A stretch of DNA of 64,000 nucleotides from Engraulis encrasicolus. Lineage: Eukaryota; Chordata; Actinopteri; Clupeiformes; Engraulidae. The notes under the pieces were generated by a model that had not been told where the DNA came from, did not search any database, and worked only from the letters and a program-made list of their open reading frames with translations. Positions 11,862 to 22,642 of this stretch are shown piece by piece. The translations under genes were made by a program, and so were the position numbers. The stretch covers positions 51,864,867-51,928,866 of the forward strand of contig NC_085865.1 in the NCBI RefSeq assembly GCF_034702125.1. Direction: 5' to 3'. The stretch's first letter is position 1; the number at the start of each line of letters is the position of its first letter.

Positions 11862-12176
11862 GAAAGTGAAAGTGAAAGCCCATTGGGAAACTCCAACTCT
11901 CATTGTCATTGTGACACAGCACTCCACAGCACACAAGTGAACACTGCACACAACGAAATTGCATTTATGCCTCACCCGTGCAAGGGGGCAGCCCTCAGTG
12001 GCGCCCCATGGGGAGCAGTGCGGTGGGACGGTACCATGCTCAGGGTACCTCAGTCATGGAGGAGGATGGGGGAGAGCACTGGTTGATTACTCCCCCCACC
12101 AACCTGGCGGGTCGGGAGTCGAACCGGCAACCTCTGGGATGCAAGTCTGACGCCCTAACCGCTCACCCATGACTGC
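11862..12176 (-). mobile_element. Full-length tRNA-derived SINE
   Basis: On the minus strand it starts GGCAGTCATGGGTGAGCGG (A-box region), has the B-box phrase GGTTCGACTCCC, then a body with CATGACTGAGGTACCCTGAG and CACTGCTCCCCATGGGGCG. The tail ends in CACTTTCACTTTC. Both flanks are AGGAG-type repeat. The copy looks little diverged. Confidence 0.85.
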
Positions 12177-12303
12177 GAGGAGAGGAGACGAGAGGAGACA
12201 ACAGTAGATTTTGCCCAGTCAGGTGGCTAATGGCAGGGGGAGAGGCAGCAGAAGCAGGCTGACGATACGCATGAGGGAACCTGTAATGGACTAGAATACA
12301 AAT

Positions 12304-12417
<114 letters not shown>

Positions 12418-12490
12418 GTTGTTGTAAAACTTAAATATTCATGTTTATTTACCATATTGGTTATTTATGAGGCAAAGTAAACAACAAGTG

Positions 12491-12493
<3 letters not shown>

Positions 12494-12559
<66 letters not shown>
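12494..12559. repeat. (GT)n, 66 bp
   Basis: Pure GT array, in opposite phase to the CA array 80 bp upstream. Confidence 0.95.
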
Positions 12560-12560
<1 letters not shown>

Positions 12561-12779
12561 TTCATGTTGAAGTTGAGCTATAAAAAGCTATGCTTACTGA
12601 TATGATAATGCTCTGTTGATGTTCATGTACTTACAGCATGATGATTGGCCTGCACCCCTGACTTTTGCTGTCCATCTGAGTCCCAGACTATGTGAGGCGT
12701 GTGTAAATGTCCAGGAGGAAACAACAATCCAACTGTACTCTTCATTGTCCTGGGGGCGGATTACAGAAAACTTCCTATC

Positions 12780-12920
12780 TTAAGTCAAAAGTTAAGATAA
12801 GACGAGTGGAGATAAGATTTTTTCCATTTTGGTATTACAGAAGCAAATCCTATCTCAATTTAGGATTCTTATCTTATCTTTGTAAATCCTATCTTATCTC
12901 GAGTTAGGACTCCTAAGTAA
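12780..12920. promoter_or_regulatory. Harbinger left subterminal repeat zone
   Basis: Repeated TCTTATCTTATC, AGTTAGGA and CCTATCT words in both orientations between the TIR and the Myb-like gene. Similar words lie at 16290-16475 next to the transposase gene. By analogy with other Harbinger elements these may be bound by the Myb-like protein; binding is inferred. Confidence 0.5.
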
Positions 12921-13058
12921 GCGATCGAGACATCTAGGATCGACTTTTTATGTCTGTTACCTTAGCAACTGATGATGCGTTGTGTCTCGTGAAGTGTCGT
13001 TTGTTTTGACAAAGTAGGCTAACAACTAGCACTAGCGAAAGAAAAAAATAAGGTAGAT

Positions 13059-14376
13059 ATGGATAATCCGAAAAGAAGAGCATTAAATTTTAAACACGAC
13101 GAGGTGGAAGCCTTGGTAACTTTGGTAGAGGAGTCGAAGGACATTTTGTTCGGCAAGTTCAGTGCCACACTTACGAAAGAAATGAAAGACAAAGAGTGGC
13201 AAAGAATTGCCAACACCGTCACGGCCGTGGCGGGCATATATAGAGATGTAGACTCGGTGAAAAAGAAAATCACCACGCTCACCAGCCAGATAAAAATGAA
13301 GGCGGCGATGGCCAATAAAGAGCAACGCAAGACAGGAGGGGGAACGTCGTCTGCTCCTGTGCTGACACCAGCGGAGACGAGGGTGCTCGGCCTCGTAAAA
13401 CCGGTCAGCTATGAAGGTATGTATAAGAACTCTGCAATGGTGTCTGACAAGCCTACTAGCCCACAAGCATGGCTTCACAACAACAAAATAATATAAAGAA
13501 GCACATGACTGTGCTGGCAGTCAAAATTACACAACAGGGTAGACCACTCTATGTTATAGCATAAGATGGCTTACCGAAATCACGCCGATCACAACTTTTA
13601 TCCAATGTGCAGCTACACGGTCATGTTTTGCCACGCTGTCCTGTTAACATCGCAACATTTCATGCTCGCCGTATGTGTTGAGTCGTTAATGAACACGCGT
13701 AGTGCATTACATTGACTTTAGAATAACGCTTATGCATGAGAGCAATAATAACGGGATCTTATGCTGTATCATTGAGAGTAGTGCTAGCTCTCTTGTCCTT
13801 GCTACCGAACCCATACAGTAGCCTAATGCCAGGCTCCCCCTAGTGCAGGGGGTGAACATAACAACACTAAATATTTAAGAGTAGGCCTAACCTACCCCGA
13901 TTTGACTGCTGCAACAATAGCCATAGGCCTATCCTTTGAGATGATGCATTATTTAGGTCTGCTTGTTTGTCCTTGTCCATCACAGGCGTACACGGAGGCA
14001 GTGAGGTGGGGTTGCCGGTTCCAGATGTGGACTTGGAAACCATTGAGCTGGATTTTGGCAACACTGAAGTGGTCCTTCAGCTGGAAGTCCAACCATCACC
14101 AAGTAAGTATGCCTAACAAGATCTTCACAAGTAGATTAAAAATGTACTTATTTTTTTAAGCCGTCAACCTACATGACTTATGTTCTGCTTTTTTTCCCCA
14201 CAGAAAAAAAGAAACGGCAGCAAACGGACACTCAAGCCTTAATTGAGATAGAGAGGGAGAAGTTGGAGCTGTACCGTCAGCATTTAGAGTTACAGAAGGA
14301 ACGACTGGCTCTGGAAAGAGAAAAATTTGAATGGGAGAGGAGAAAATTCTCAAAAGAAATTGAGGTAACACTTTAG
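13059..14376 (+). CDS. Harbinger Myb/SANT-like DNA-binding protein (3 exons)
   Basis: Exons: 13059-13416, 13986-14102, 14204-14376. All junctions have GT/AG (GGTATG, AAGTAAGT; CATCACAG, CCCCACAG) and phases fit, giving 648 nt or 215 residues. Residues about 5-90 (from KRRALNFKHDEVEALVTLV to KKKITTLTSQIKMKAA) form the trihelix/SANT-like domain seen in NAIF1 and MSANTD relatives. The last exon is a charged coiled coil with IEREKLELYRQHLELQKE. In studied Harbinger elements this protein carries the transposase into the nucleus and onto the subterminal DNA. The gene points toward the transposase gene from the opposite end. A MITE inserted at 14364 supplies the current ending VTL and stop; without it the frame would run about six more codons before a stop at 14755-14757. 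The effect is probably small. The start is the first ATG in frame. Confidence 0.85.
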
Positions 14377-14724
14377 AATAATGGATGCAAAAAAGCATTT
14401 TAAAGACTAAATAAATAATTAACTATTGATGAACAAAACATTAACAAACGTTTGTAAATGATTAGGAAATGTAAACAAATGCTTGTAAATGACTAGGAAA
14501 TGTTATGTTAATATTTCATATTTATCAAACATTTACAAGCAACTTGTAAATGAATAAAATAGTCTGTTATAAGGTGTGTAAAATATTGAATATATCATTT
14601 TTAGATGTTTTATAAAGCATTAATAAAGCTTAGTTAATAATAAAAACATTTGTTAATGTTTTATTCATCATTAGTTAATTATTTACTGAGTCTTTACTAA
14701 GGAACATTATTATAAAGTGTTACC
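14364..14724. mobile_element. 361-bp MITE, GGTAACACTT family, inside Myb-like gene
   Basis: Near-perfect TIRs (GGTAACACTTTAGAATAATG against GGTAACACTTTATAATAATG on the complement). Flanked by a perfect 8-bp duplication GAAATTGA (14356-14363 and 14725-14732). The AT-rich interior has further inverted symmetry and no coding capacity. The same ends occur on the large element at 47709-49483. An 8-bp duplication suits hAT or related superfamilies; I do not assign one. Confidence 0.9.
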
Positions 14725-14840
14725 GAAATTGAAAATGAAATTGAAATGTAAATAATAAATAAGTTCACATGCATTAATTTTACCAATATGGAATGTGTTT
14801 TTATTTACTTTTTTAAGTTCTTATTTTATTTTCAAATGAT

Positions 14841-16217
14841 TTATGGCCTTGTAAAAAAGTCTCTTATGAGCTGAGCCCTTACAGTCAGCCCATTGGCATG
14901 AGCCTCCTCCACCTCTTCTGGGTGCTCTTGTTGAATAATGTCTACTTCAGGATCTGGTACGTTTGCCAGCCTACAGATGTTGTGCAGTACAGCTGTGGCC
15001 TTAATGAATAGGACCACCTTCTCAGGCGTGTATTGTAGGTAGCCTCCACTCACATCATGACACCTCCATCTGGTATTGGACACATTTATAATGGTCATGG
15101 GTGAGACATACATTCTTATTAAGTTATATGACACTTATATAAGACAGTATTATCTACAAGGTCAGATTTTTTCTACAAGGTGCAACATTTAGGCTCACCT
15201 GCTTTTCCAAACACCAAACAGCCGCTCTATTCTCGCCCTACATTTTTTATGGGCCCGATTGTATCTAATAACAAACAAAGCAACAGCAAAATCAAAGTGG
15301 TGTCTCCAGGCAGCAGTCACTGCAATATAAATATTTAGACTGCATTACACATAGGCCTAGGCCTACCGCATGTCTGCGTCAGTCTGCTCATCCACCACAG
15401 GGGTCATGAGATAGGCCTTCAGTGGATAACCAGAGTCCCCAAGCAGCCACCCACTTACATTCCTCTCCCCCAGATAAGTGTTCAGGTCGCTGCAGTAGTA
15501 AAGAAGAACTAGATTAGTGGCTATATAGCTAGATACAGTAGATATAGGCATATTAAAGTTAGTGTAATGTAATGTAATAACAAGAAAAGTATGCCACCTT
15601 GTATTGAAGACAAATGCGTCGTGAGCAGAACCAGGCCACCTTGCTACTAGATGCCTTATCATCATATTGTGATCCCCTACAGCCTGCACATTGATGGCAT
15701 GGTAAGGTTTTCTACACACATACGCCCCCTCGTCGACAGCGGGGGCTTTTATCGGAAACAATGATCCATCCACCAAACCCAAAACGCCCGGCATATTAGA
15801 CTGCCGGTAAAAGGCCTCTTTTATAACATTCACCTCCTGCCCAGTAGGGAAACGTATGTAGTGCACGGCCAGTCCGCCAATTGCTGTTGCCACCTCCTCC
15901 AGGTTTTTTGATACGGCAGGCTGAGAAACTTTCGCCAGGTCAGCGACCTCACTTTGGAAGTCGCCTTTGGCAAAAAACCGCAGAGCATTGGTTAGTTGCA
16001 AAATTACCGGTAAGGCTCCGTGTCGCCGCGTAGGTCTCTCCAACTTTGGGCGGAGGTGCTCGGCTAATTGTATTATTACATGCCGGGGCAAACGATATCT
16101 GCTAATTAATACGCGGTCATCAAATCGCAATACATCGCCGGGGTCCACCATTGCCCTTTCTACATAAAGGTTTCGGTACTCCCTCCGACGCTGTTGTGCC
16201 AACAAAATTGCTGCCAT
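14841..16217 (-). CDS. Harbinger DDE transposase (4 exons)
   Basis: Minus-strand exons: 16217-15598, 15489-15367, 15264-15199, 15069-14841. Every intron is GT-AG and phases join, giving 1,038 nt, 345 residues, the normal size for HARBI1-like transposases. A helix-turn-helix-like stretch lies near residues 88-110 (EVADLAKVSQPAVSKNLEEV). Catalytic acids are D150 (GLVDGSLFPI), D225 (LLGDSGYPL) and E261 (RIERLFGVWK), spacing DD35E as in animal Harbingers. The SAHDAFVF motif and the C-terminal YTPEKVVLFIKATAVLHNI are also typical. No stop or frameshift interrupts the model. The start at 16217 is the first ATG; an upstream GTG frame is judged leader. It should cut and paste elements with GGGGCG-type ends when the Myb-like partner is present. 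Activity is inferred, not shown. Confidence 0.92.
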
Positions 16218-16289
16218 TTTCCCCCCGATAGATAGCCTAACTGAAAATATCTGACAGAGCACACTTAGGACAGCAACGGGGTTATCCTA

Positions 16290-16475
16290 AAGTTAGGACA
16301 GTTTATTTAAGATTTTTCGAAGATAGGATGCTTCTGTAATACACTTTTCTTAACTTGAGATAGGACGCGTAAGCCAACTTAGGAAACACTGTTCTGTAAT
16401 GCGCTTTTCCTAAATACGGTCCTAAAGTGCCGTTGCCGCGGTAACCAGACAGATAAGATAAGATTCTCAACTTAG
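16290..16475. promoter_or_regulatory. Harbinger right subterminal repeat zone
   Basis: Contains repeated TAGGACAG, GATAGGAT, CTTAGGAA and TTCTGTAAT words between the transposase start and the right TIR, mirroring the left zone. Confidence 0.5.
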
Positions 16476-16539
16476 GAAGTTTCTGTAATTCGCCCCCTGC
16501 TGCCTAATGAGTGTCTGTATACTCAGGTAAGGTTTTAGA

Positions 16540-16624
16540 ACCATCTCCAAGGACACATCATTATGACATCACAGACAAGTGACCCTATTGGAATAGAGTG
16601 GCAGACATCACAGACGAGTGACCC
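16540..16624. repeat. 39-bp direct repeat
   Basis: GACATCACAGACAAGTGACC (about 16564) recurs as GACATCACAGACGAGTGACC (about 16603), separated by TATTGGAATAGAGTGGCA. The word GAATAGAGTGGCAGAC also appears beyond the far inverted repeat at about 22000. Confidence 0.65.
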
Positions 16625-17310
16625 TATCCATCATTTGCATTGACGTCACAATATTACGTAATCGTTTTTGCTGGACGGCAGAAGTACACATTCGTACATA
16701 GGAATTATGCAGACGAAGACAACTTTGACCATAAAATACCAAAGAAACACGTAGTTCTTGTATTTTTTTAAAAAACGGGATATGTACCTGGCGTTATCAG
16801 GCTAGGTTGGCCACGGTGGATGTGTTCAAATCATAGTTTTATTAAAATGTATTCTGCTCCACTAGGTGGCATAACGGGGACGGGCGGTACGGGAAACTGG
16901 GAGAAGAAGAGAAAGTTGTTGCTTGCTTCCAGCCATGAACTTACTCTGCCTGCGATGTATTTTTTTTTTATCCCGTATTTATTTTCTTCAGTTAAGTTGT
17001 GAACTTAAACCAAACCTCTGCATTGGCAAAATACTAGCACCTTAATGCACCGTTTCTTCATTGGTGGCTGGGCACCGCGGCTGGCATCCTCTCGTGGCAT
17101 GGCACAGGTAAGATAATGCTGCTAACCTAACTTACTACAAGACGCACGGTACATTTTGTGTCAGGCATTTTGCAAAGTGGTCTTTTGAAAAGCATATCTT
17201 TTCATCTCGGATGTATCTTGTAGGTTAACTTGGATGCGTTTCGTTTCATCCAAGTGGATTTCATTGTTGTTTCAGCCACGTCTGCCCAATGTATCTATTG
17301 TGAAATATAA

Positions 17311-19310
17311 TTAGGGGCCAAGCAGCGAAGCTGCCTGGCACCTTAGAGTGTTTGTACTGTTTCTTATTATTTTACTTTCCTCTGGGAGTCTATGGCAGCC
17401 CATAGAACCGTATGGTCGAAAATGCTGAAAATCGGCACACGCGTTCAGGACCGTGTCAGCATTACCCACAGCAATTTTTAGGTCCCCAGCCCCAACCCTC
17501 TAGCGCCACCAGCAGGCCAAAGTTGCAAGTACATTTCTGCTTGTAACTTTTGAACCGCTGGGTCAATTTTCAAATACTTGGTATCCCTGGAATCCTTGGG
17601 CCGAGACAAATCCAACGCACACTATGACGTCATTTTCCGCCTAGATAGTTTTCCCGCCATTTTGAATTTTGTGTAAATCAATAAAAACCCATAGCCTCCC
17701 TCAATTTTTGACGTTTTTTTCTGAAAATCGGTATATAGCATCTCTGGACTGAGCCTCACAAAACTTATGCCTTCAATTTTGTATAGCTTTTATCGTTTGG
17801 CCGTGACAGCCAATCAAAAACGACCTAAAAGTCGCCAAACAGGAAGTGAAGTCATATCTTGGCAACCCATGGTCACAATCTTCTGCAAATTGTCACAGAC
17901 ATTCATGTCCAGGCCATGACCCACCAAAACAAATTTCAGGTCGCTAGCTCAAACTCTCTAGCGCCACCAGCTGGTCAAATTTTTAGCTATGTTTCTGCCC
18001 GTAACTTTTGAACCGTATGCTCCATTTTAAATCTGGTGGTACCGTTGAAATCCTTGGGTCAAGACGAATCCAACGGATCCTATGACATCATCGTCAGCCA
18101 ATCAAAAGCAGCCTAAACGTTGCCAAACAGGAAGTGAAGTAATATCTTGGGAACCCATTGTCACAATCTTCTGCAAATTGTCACAGTCTTTCTTGTCAGT
18201 CCCATGACCCACCAAAAAAAATTCAGGTCGCTAGCTCAAACTCTCTAGCGCCACCAGCTGGTCAAAGTTTTAGCTACATTTCTGCCTGTAACTTTTGAAC
18301 CGCATGCTCAATTTTTATTCTGGTAGTACTGTTAAATTCCTTGGGCCAAGACGAATCCAACGCACCCTCTGACATCATATCCGCCACAATAGAATGCCCA
18401 CCATTTTGGATTTGGTGAAAATCAATAAAAACCCATCTCCTCCCTCAATTTTTCACATTTTTTCTGAAAATTGGTATATAGCATCTCTGGACTGAGCTTC
18501 ACAAAACTTATGCCTTCAATTTTTTATATCTTTTATCGTTTGGCCGTGACAGCCAATCAAAAACGGCCTAAAAGTCGTCAAACAGGAAATTAAGTCATAT
18601 CTTGGCAACCCATGGTCACAATCTTCTGCAAATTGTCACAGACATTCTTGTCCATGCCATGACCCACCAAAACAAATTTAAGGTCGCTAGCTCAAACTCT
18701 CTAGCGCCACCAGCTGGTCAAAGTTTTAGCTACATTTCTGCCTGTAACTTTTGAACCGCATGCTCAATTTTTATTCTGGTAGTACTGTTAAATTCCTCGG
18801 GCCAAGACGAATCCAACGCACCCTCTGACATCATATCCGCCACAATAGAGTGCCCGCCATTTTGGATTTGGTGAAAATCAATAAAAGGCTCCTCATCCTT
18901 CAAATTTAGTCTGATTTTCACTTGATACACATGATCTCTGGAGCACTGTGAAGAGGTCCCTAAAAGGGTTTTATTACATCTTTTACCGTTTGGCCGTAAC
19001 AGCCAATCAAAATCCTCCACACAGACGCCAAACAGGAAGTGAGCTCATATCTCAGCAACCCATGGTCAGAATCTTTTGGGAATCGTCACACACATTCTTG
19101 GCTATCCCATGACTCCCCACAAGAACTTTCAGGTCTCCAGCTCACTCGCTAGCGCCACCGGCAGGTCACAAATCAAATTTCGAGGTATATTTCTGCTTGT
19201 AAAAAATAACTGTGCGTGTCTCTGACAGTCTGCCTGCTCGGCTCTTTCGGTTGCCATGGCGACTTAGGCGGACTTCCTGCTTGGCCCCGCATTGCTGCTT
19301 GCAGCTATAT
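17311..19310. repeat. Teleost interspersed repeat with ~453-bp tandem units
   Basis: Ends share GGGGCCAAGCAG in inverted orientation (17314 and complement of about 19280). Inside, TAGCGCCACC recurs at 17501, 17959, 18246, 18702 and about 19150, each next to GTAACTTTTGAACCG. Units are therefore about 458, 287, 456 and 448 bp. The short unit lacks about 165 bp that the others carry (the block ending TTTATCGTTTGGCCGTGA). I recognise this as a common fish repeat type but cannot place its class. Frames inside are by chance. Confidence 0.75.
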
Positions 19311-19756
19311 TTCTATCTTATCTTCTGTTTACATGTCCAAATTGGACTCCAATGTTACATGTTCATTTGTACCGTGTTTTTTTTTGTTATTTTTATTATT
19401 GACCACTTATGTTACCAGTCCACTGTCCTGTCTTGCACTTTCTGTCTGTCTGTAAATTGTCAGTCCTGTCTATGTCCTGGCATGGTAGAGAGAAAACGTA
19501 GGCTAATTTCGTTTCCCTTGTATGACCATGAAGAAAGTGACAATAAAAGCTGACTTGACATATACTTCAATGTTTCAAATCGGTGTTGCATTACATTGTA
19601 CATGTACAGGTAGAAACACAGGATAGAATGTCGGTTACATACTTTGATTAGTTTAAGTGTAAATAAATCATTTGAAAAGATGACCTTCACAAGAGAAAGA
19701 AAAGCACAACAAACCTGTTATTTATCTTTATTGTTTTTATTGTTTTGTAATAACAG

Positions 19757-20145
19757 GTTCATCAGTCAGGTGGTCAGCACCCAAACTAAAACCATGAGTC
19801 ATGGTGGCCAGGATGACGTCCAAGAATTGCATCCCAGCAGCACAGGTAAAGACATGACTAGTAAGTTGGGATGAGTGTTATTTTCTGACATTTTACATCA
19901 CATTTTAATTCAGACAATATTGCCAAGGGAGTTAATTATTCAGTACTGTACCGGTACATTACAAATGCATGGCTAGATTAATTTAAATAGCATGTTTGTC
20001 TTTTCTTTTTTTTTAATTAGATGGGGGAGCCAACATGAAGAGGTGTCCAGAGAGGCTTCTTTCGCTTGGGCTTTGCAACAGCACCAGGACCTCACCATCA
20101 GTGATGCTGGTTTCCTCATCGGGCCTACTTACATTCCTCACCTGA
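19757..20145 (+). other. Possible small spliced transcript, function unknown
   Basis: A stretch after TTTTGTAATAACAG (19757) carries ATGAGTCATGGTGGCCAGG and reaches CAGCACAG followed by GTAAAG (19846). After TTTTTTTTTAATTAG (about 20020) a second open stretch begins. Joined, the ATG frame gives a short protein of about 58 residues with no family I know. Another frame of the second stretch reads ASFAWALQQHQDLTISDAGF, which looks more protein-like but does not join in frame. A CACAG followed by GTAAGA at about 17107 could be an upstream donor. Could be element-derived or noise. Confidence 0.25.
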
Positions 20146-20261
20146 TGCACTGATCATCTGTACCAGCTGTTGGAGTTTTCAGCAGGGCTCTAAATCAACT
20201 TTTTTCATCACTAGCCAAAATGGCTAGTATGTTAATCTCCAGACATACCAGTACATTACAT

Positions 20262-20332
20262 AATGGGCCAAAGGAGGATGGGGAAGAGCACTGTCTGACA
20301 CTCTAACCGTTTACCCATGACCGCCTGTCAAT
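20262..20332 (-). mobile_element. SINE fragment
   Basis: The complement reads GGCGGTCATGGGTAAACGGT followed by AGAGTGTCAGACAGTGCTCTTCC. This corresponds to the 5' part of the SINE at 11862-12176 with an internal deletion. Confidence 0.7.
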
Positions 20333-20434
20333 CTTCAGTCTAGTCTAACTAATTATATTGTCTCCACTAAATGTATATCTCAGGTGACATGGGTATACTA
20401 GTATGGGGATAGTGCTGTATGTAAATAATATTAA

Positions 20435-20712
20435 CCCATTTTAGCCGGCACCTGCAAAAAATGCCAGCTAATTGCCTATGCCCTTTTTAAGAAAGGTGCC
20501 CTCATCCTATTAAAAAAACCAAATAACTAAATAAGTCTCTGAAGCACATACAAACATGATATGAGTTTTAAAAGCCAAGACCATCCTCTTGGAACATGTT
20601 AATTCGGCTCTAACATACCCACATTTTTAATCTAAAAAAATGTCATGCCTGAATGCTGTCGCTCCAGGCACCTAGGTCAATACAACGTGTACACAGCATC
20701 CAGCATCAATGG
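20435..20712. mobile_element. piggyBac-like MITE (TTAA), older copy
   Basis: Starts at TTAA (20431) followed by CCCATTTTAGCC and ends ...GCATCAATGGG next to TTGA. The interior words CCTGCAAAAAATGCC, CCCTTTTTAAGAAAGG and GCTCCAGGCACC align with the copy at 22792-23093. The right TTAA has mutated. Confidence 0.75.
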
Positions 20713-20994
20713 GTTGACTATTACAGACCTAGTTCAGATAACCATTTATTAATATAAATAAGTACTTGCACGTCTATTGTACATGTCCACCCCAGAATAG
20801 ATATCCCCTCCCATCACCTACATAACCTTGAAATGTATTTGTACTTTGTGTCTAAAAATAAACTACTACATTGAGTTGGTGTGATTAAGAGGTTGAAATC
20901 GGCTAAACTTGGCTTGGTGTGCTGGACCTCTGGCTCTTCCATACATCCAATCTGTCATGACATCAGATCATCGCTCTTCTCATCTGGAGAAACA

Positions 20995-21193
20995 GAAAGA
21001 TAACACTTAGCTGACACTTATCCAAGGCAACTTCCTTACTCACAGTGAATTGCTAACTGACCCTGCAGCATGGGGCTAGGTGCCTTGCTCAAGGGCACAG
21101 CCTGGATGGGAGGTGAAGGGAGAGGTGTAGGATGGGATTTGAACCTGCAACCCTCCAATCTTAATACCACTTCCCAAACCATTAAGCCTCTGA
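20995..21193 (-). mobile_element. tRNA-derived SINE
   Basis: On the minus strand: a B-box-like GGTTCAAATCCC (about 21141), TGCCCTTGAGCAAGGCACC, and the tail TTGGATAAGTGTCAGCTAAG. The A-box region is degraded. Same general type as the copy at 1505-1733. Confidence 0.8.
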
Positions 21194-21970
21194 TGTGTGT
21201 GATTTCAGAGGGCAGACAATTTGGATGACAACACAACAAAGTGGTGCACTTTATAGGCCTATTATTGACAAGGACAACACCAAGACTGGTGGGCCTAAGC
21301 ATGTCATAAATAGGCCAGCATGGATAATGGACTGGCATTTCATGACAGCATCATGCTGGAGAGTAGGCCTAAGCTATTTGGGAAATCACCGCTAGAGATG
21401 TACACATGGCTTATTTTTACATTTGAACCTTAACAGTATGAACGTCATAGCCGTGCTATTTCACCAAGAGCTTTATGAATTCCGTGTTTACGTTACAGCC
21501 TGCAATATCTTAGCATACGTCCATCATAATGATGATGCTAATTAATTAACGTTAATGATGGAAAGCATCTTGCATTGACCTCACAGAAAAAAAACATTGA
21601 AATTGCACATTAGACTTAAATTAACTAGCGTTCACGAATTAAGAGACAAACGGTGATATAAAGGATGGCAAATGAGAAACTTACCGTGGTGCTCATCCAG
21701 GCTACTCGAGTAGCTTGATGGTTTTCCAGTTGGTTGCCGCGATTCACCTCAGCTTCCTCTTTTTATTTTGAGATCCAGTGAAAAGTCACGCCTGGTTTGT
21801 AACCCTATCTGTTTTTGTAACAAACAGCACAATGTGTGTTTACGGTGTTTAGTTTATCGGTGATCTAAGTTACGTTATGAGTTACTAAACGTTGCGACTC
21901 CCATAGGAATCCATTCATTAATGCTGCACTCTGCCGTCCTCTTGCCGTCCAGTGGCCGTCCACTAGAACG
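21194..21970. other. Unique AT-rich spacer
   Basis: Right part of the inverted-repeat-bounded region. I see no open frame or repeat beyond scattered TAGGCCT words. Confidence 0.4.
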
Positions 21971-22016
21971 TTTGACGTCACATGCAAATGATGGATATGA
22001 ATAGAGTGGCAGACTA

Positions 22017-22366
22017 AGCCTGGCTCAAACTACACGACTAGCGATTGTGTGTCCGATTTTGGCGTCGGGGTGCACCGCACACTAGAAGAGAATCGCAACT
22101 GTCAATCTTGTCGCTGCTCGCAGCCACCGAGACAATGCCCGACGTTCTATTTCCAGTCGCAAATATCAAATACTGTTTGATTTCTACGATTTGCGGTCGG
22201 CGACTCTTTGAGCTGCCAAAGTTCTATCTTAGAACGTCGCTCACGACGAGGAAATCTTCCCCGACAATCGCTTGCGATTGTCCTGGGGGGTAACGTTCCA
22301 GCGATTGTCGTAAGGGGGGTTTTCAGGCGAGAATCGGCGCGATAGTCGCGTAGTTTGAGCCAGGCT
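22017..22366. mobile_element. 350-bp MITE with TA target
   Basis: TIRs AGCCTGGCTCAAACTACACG and AGCCTGGCTCAAACTACGCG (complement of right end). TA flanks both ends. Interior carries several GCGATTGT / ACAATCGC words in both orientations. CG-rich compared with its surroundings. No coding capacity. A Tc1/mariner-type origin is likely from the TA. Confidence 0.8.
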
Positions 22367-22494
22367 TAAGGTGAATCTGGTTTGAATCCTTTGCTGAGCT
22401 CCACTATTAGGGTAGTATAAAGGTGTTGGGGCTCTGGACCATTGTCTCTCCCTGTCTCCCTGTCTCCATCCCTCTCTACCTCTCCCTCTCTCTA

Positions 22495-22517
22495 TGTCTG
22501 TCTGTCTGTCTGTCTGA

Positions 22518-22561
<44 letters not shown>

Positions 22562-22600
22562 GTGTGTGTGTTTGCGCGTGTGTGTGTGTGTTTGCGTGTA

Positions 22601-22640
<40 letters not shown>
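22495..22640. repeat. (CTGT)n-(CT)n-(GT)n compound microsatellite
   Basis: Three arrays in series: CTGT (22495-22518), CT (22519-22557), then imperfect GT to 22640. Confidence 0.95.

Positions 22641-22642
<2 letters not shown>

Larger units (their letters stand above)
12753..16496. mobile_element. Complete PIF/Harbinger transposon
   Basis: TIRs are GGGGCGGATTACAGAAAACT at left and GGGGCGAATTACAGAAACTT on the complement of the right end. CTG at 12750-12752 and 16497-16499 is a 3-bp target duplication. Inside, two convergent spliced genes encode the two proteins expected of this superfamily: a Myb/SANT-like DNA-binding protein (plus) and a DDE transposase (minus). Subterminal zones at both ends are dense in words such as CTTATCTTATC, CCTAAGT and TAGGAT (12780-12920 and 16270-16475), likely protein-binding sites. 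A 361-bp MITE is nested at 14364. Total length is 3,744 bp. Evidence is internally consistent at every level. Confidence 0.93.
16624..21998. mobile_element. Possible 5.4-kb element bounded by inverted repeats
   Basis: The left edge has CCATCATTTGCATTGACGTCA (16628-16648 region), and the complement of the right edge has CCATCATTTGCATGTGACGT. GGACGGCA and CATAGGAATT/ATAGGAAT-like words follow inward on both sides. Inside are a teleost repeat (17311-19310), possible exons (19757-20150), SINE pieces and a piggyBac-like MITE. No transposase was recognised and no clear target duplication was found, so element status is tentative. Confidence 0.4.

Noticed and set aside
16218..16262. Upstream start for the Harbinger transposase
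   Set aside because: The extended frame begins at GTG; the first ATG at 16217 gives the usual length.
18730..19020. 96-codon minus-strand frame
   Set aside because: Lies in the tandem-repeat element; neighbouring units do not keep the frame.
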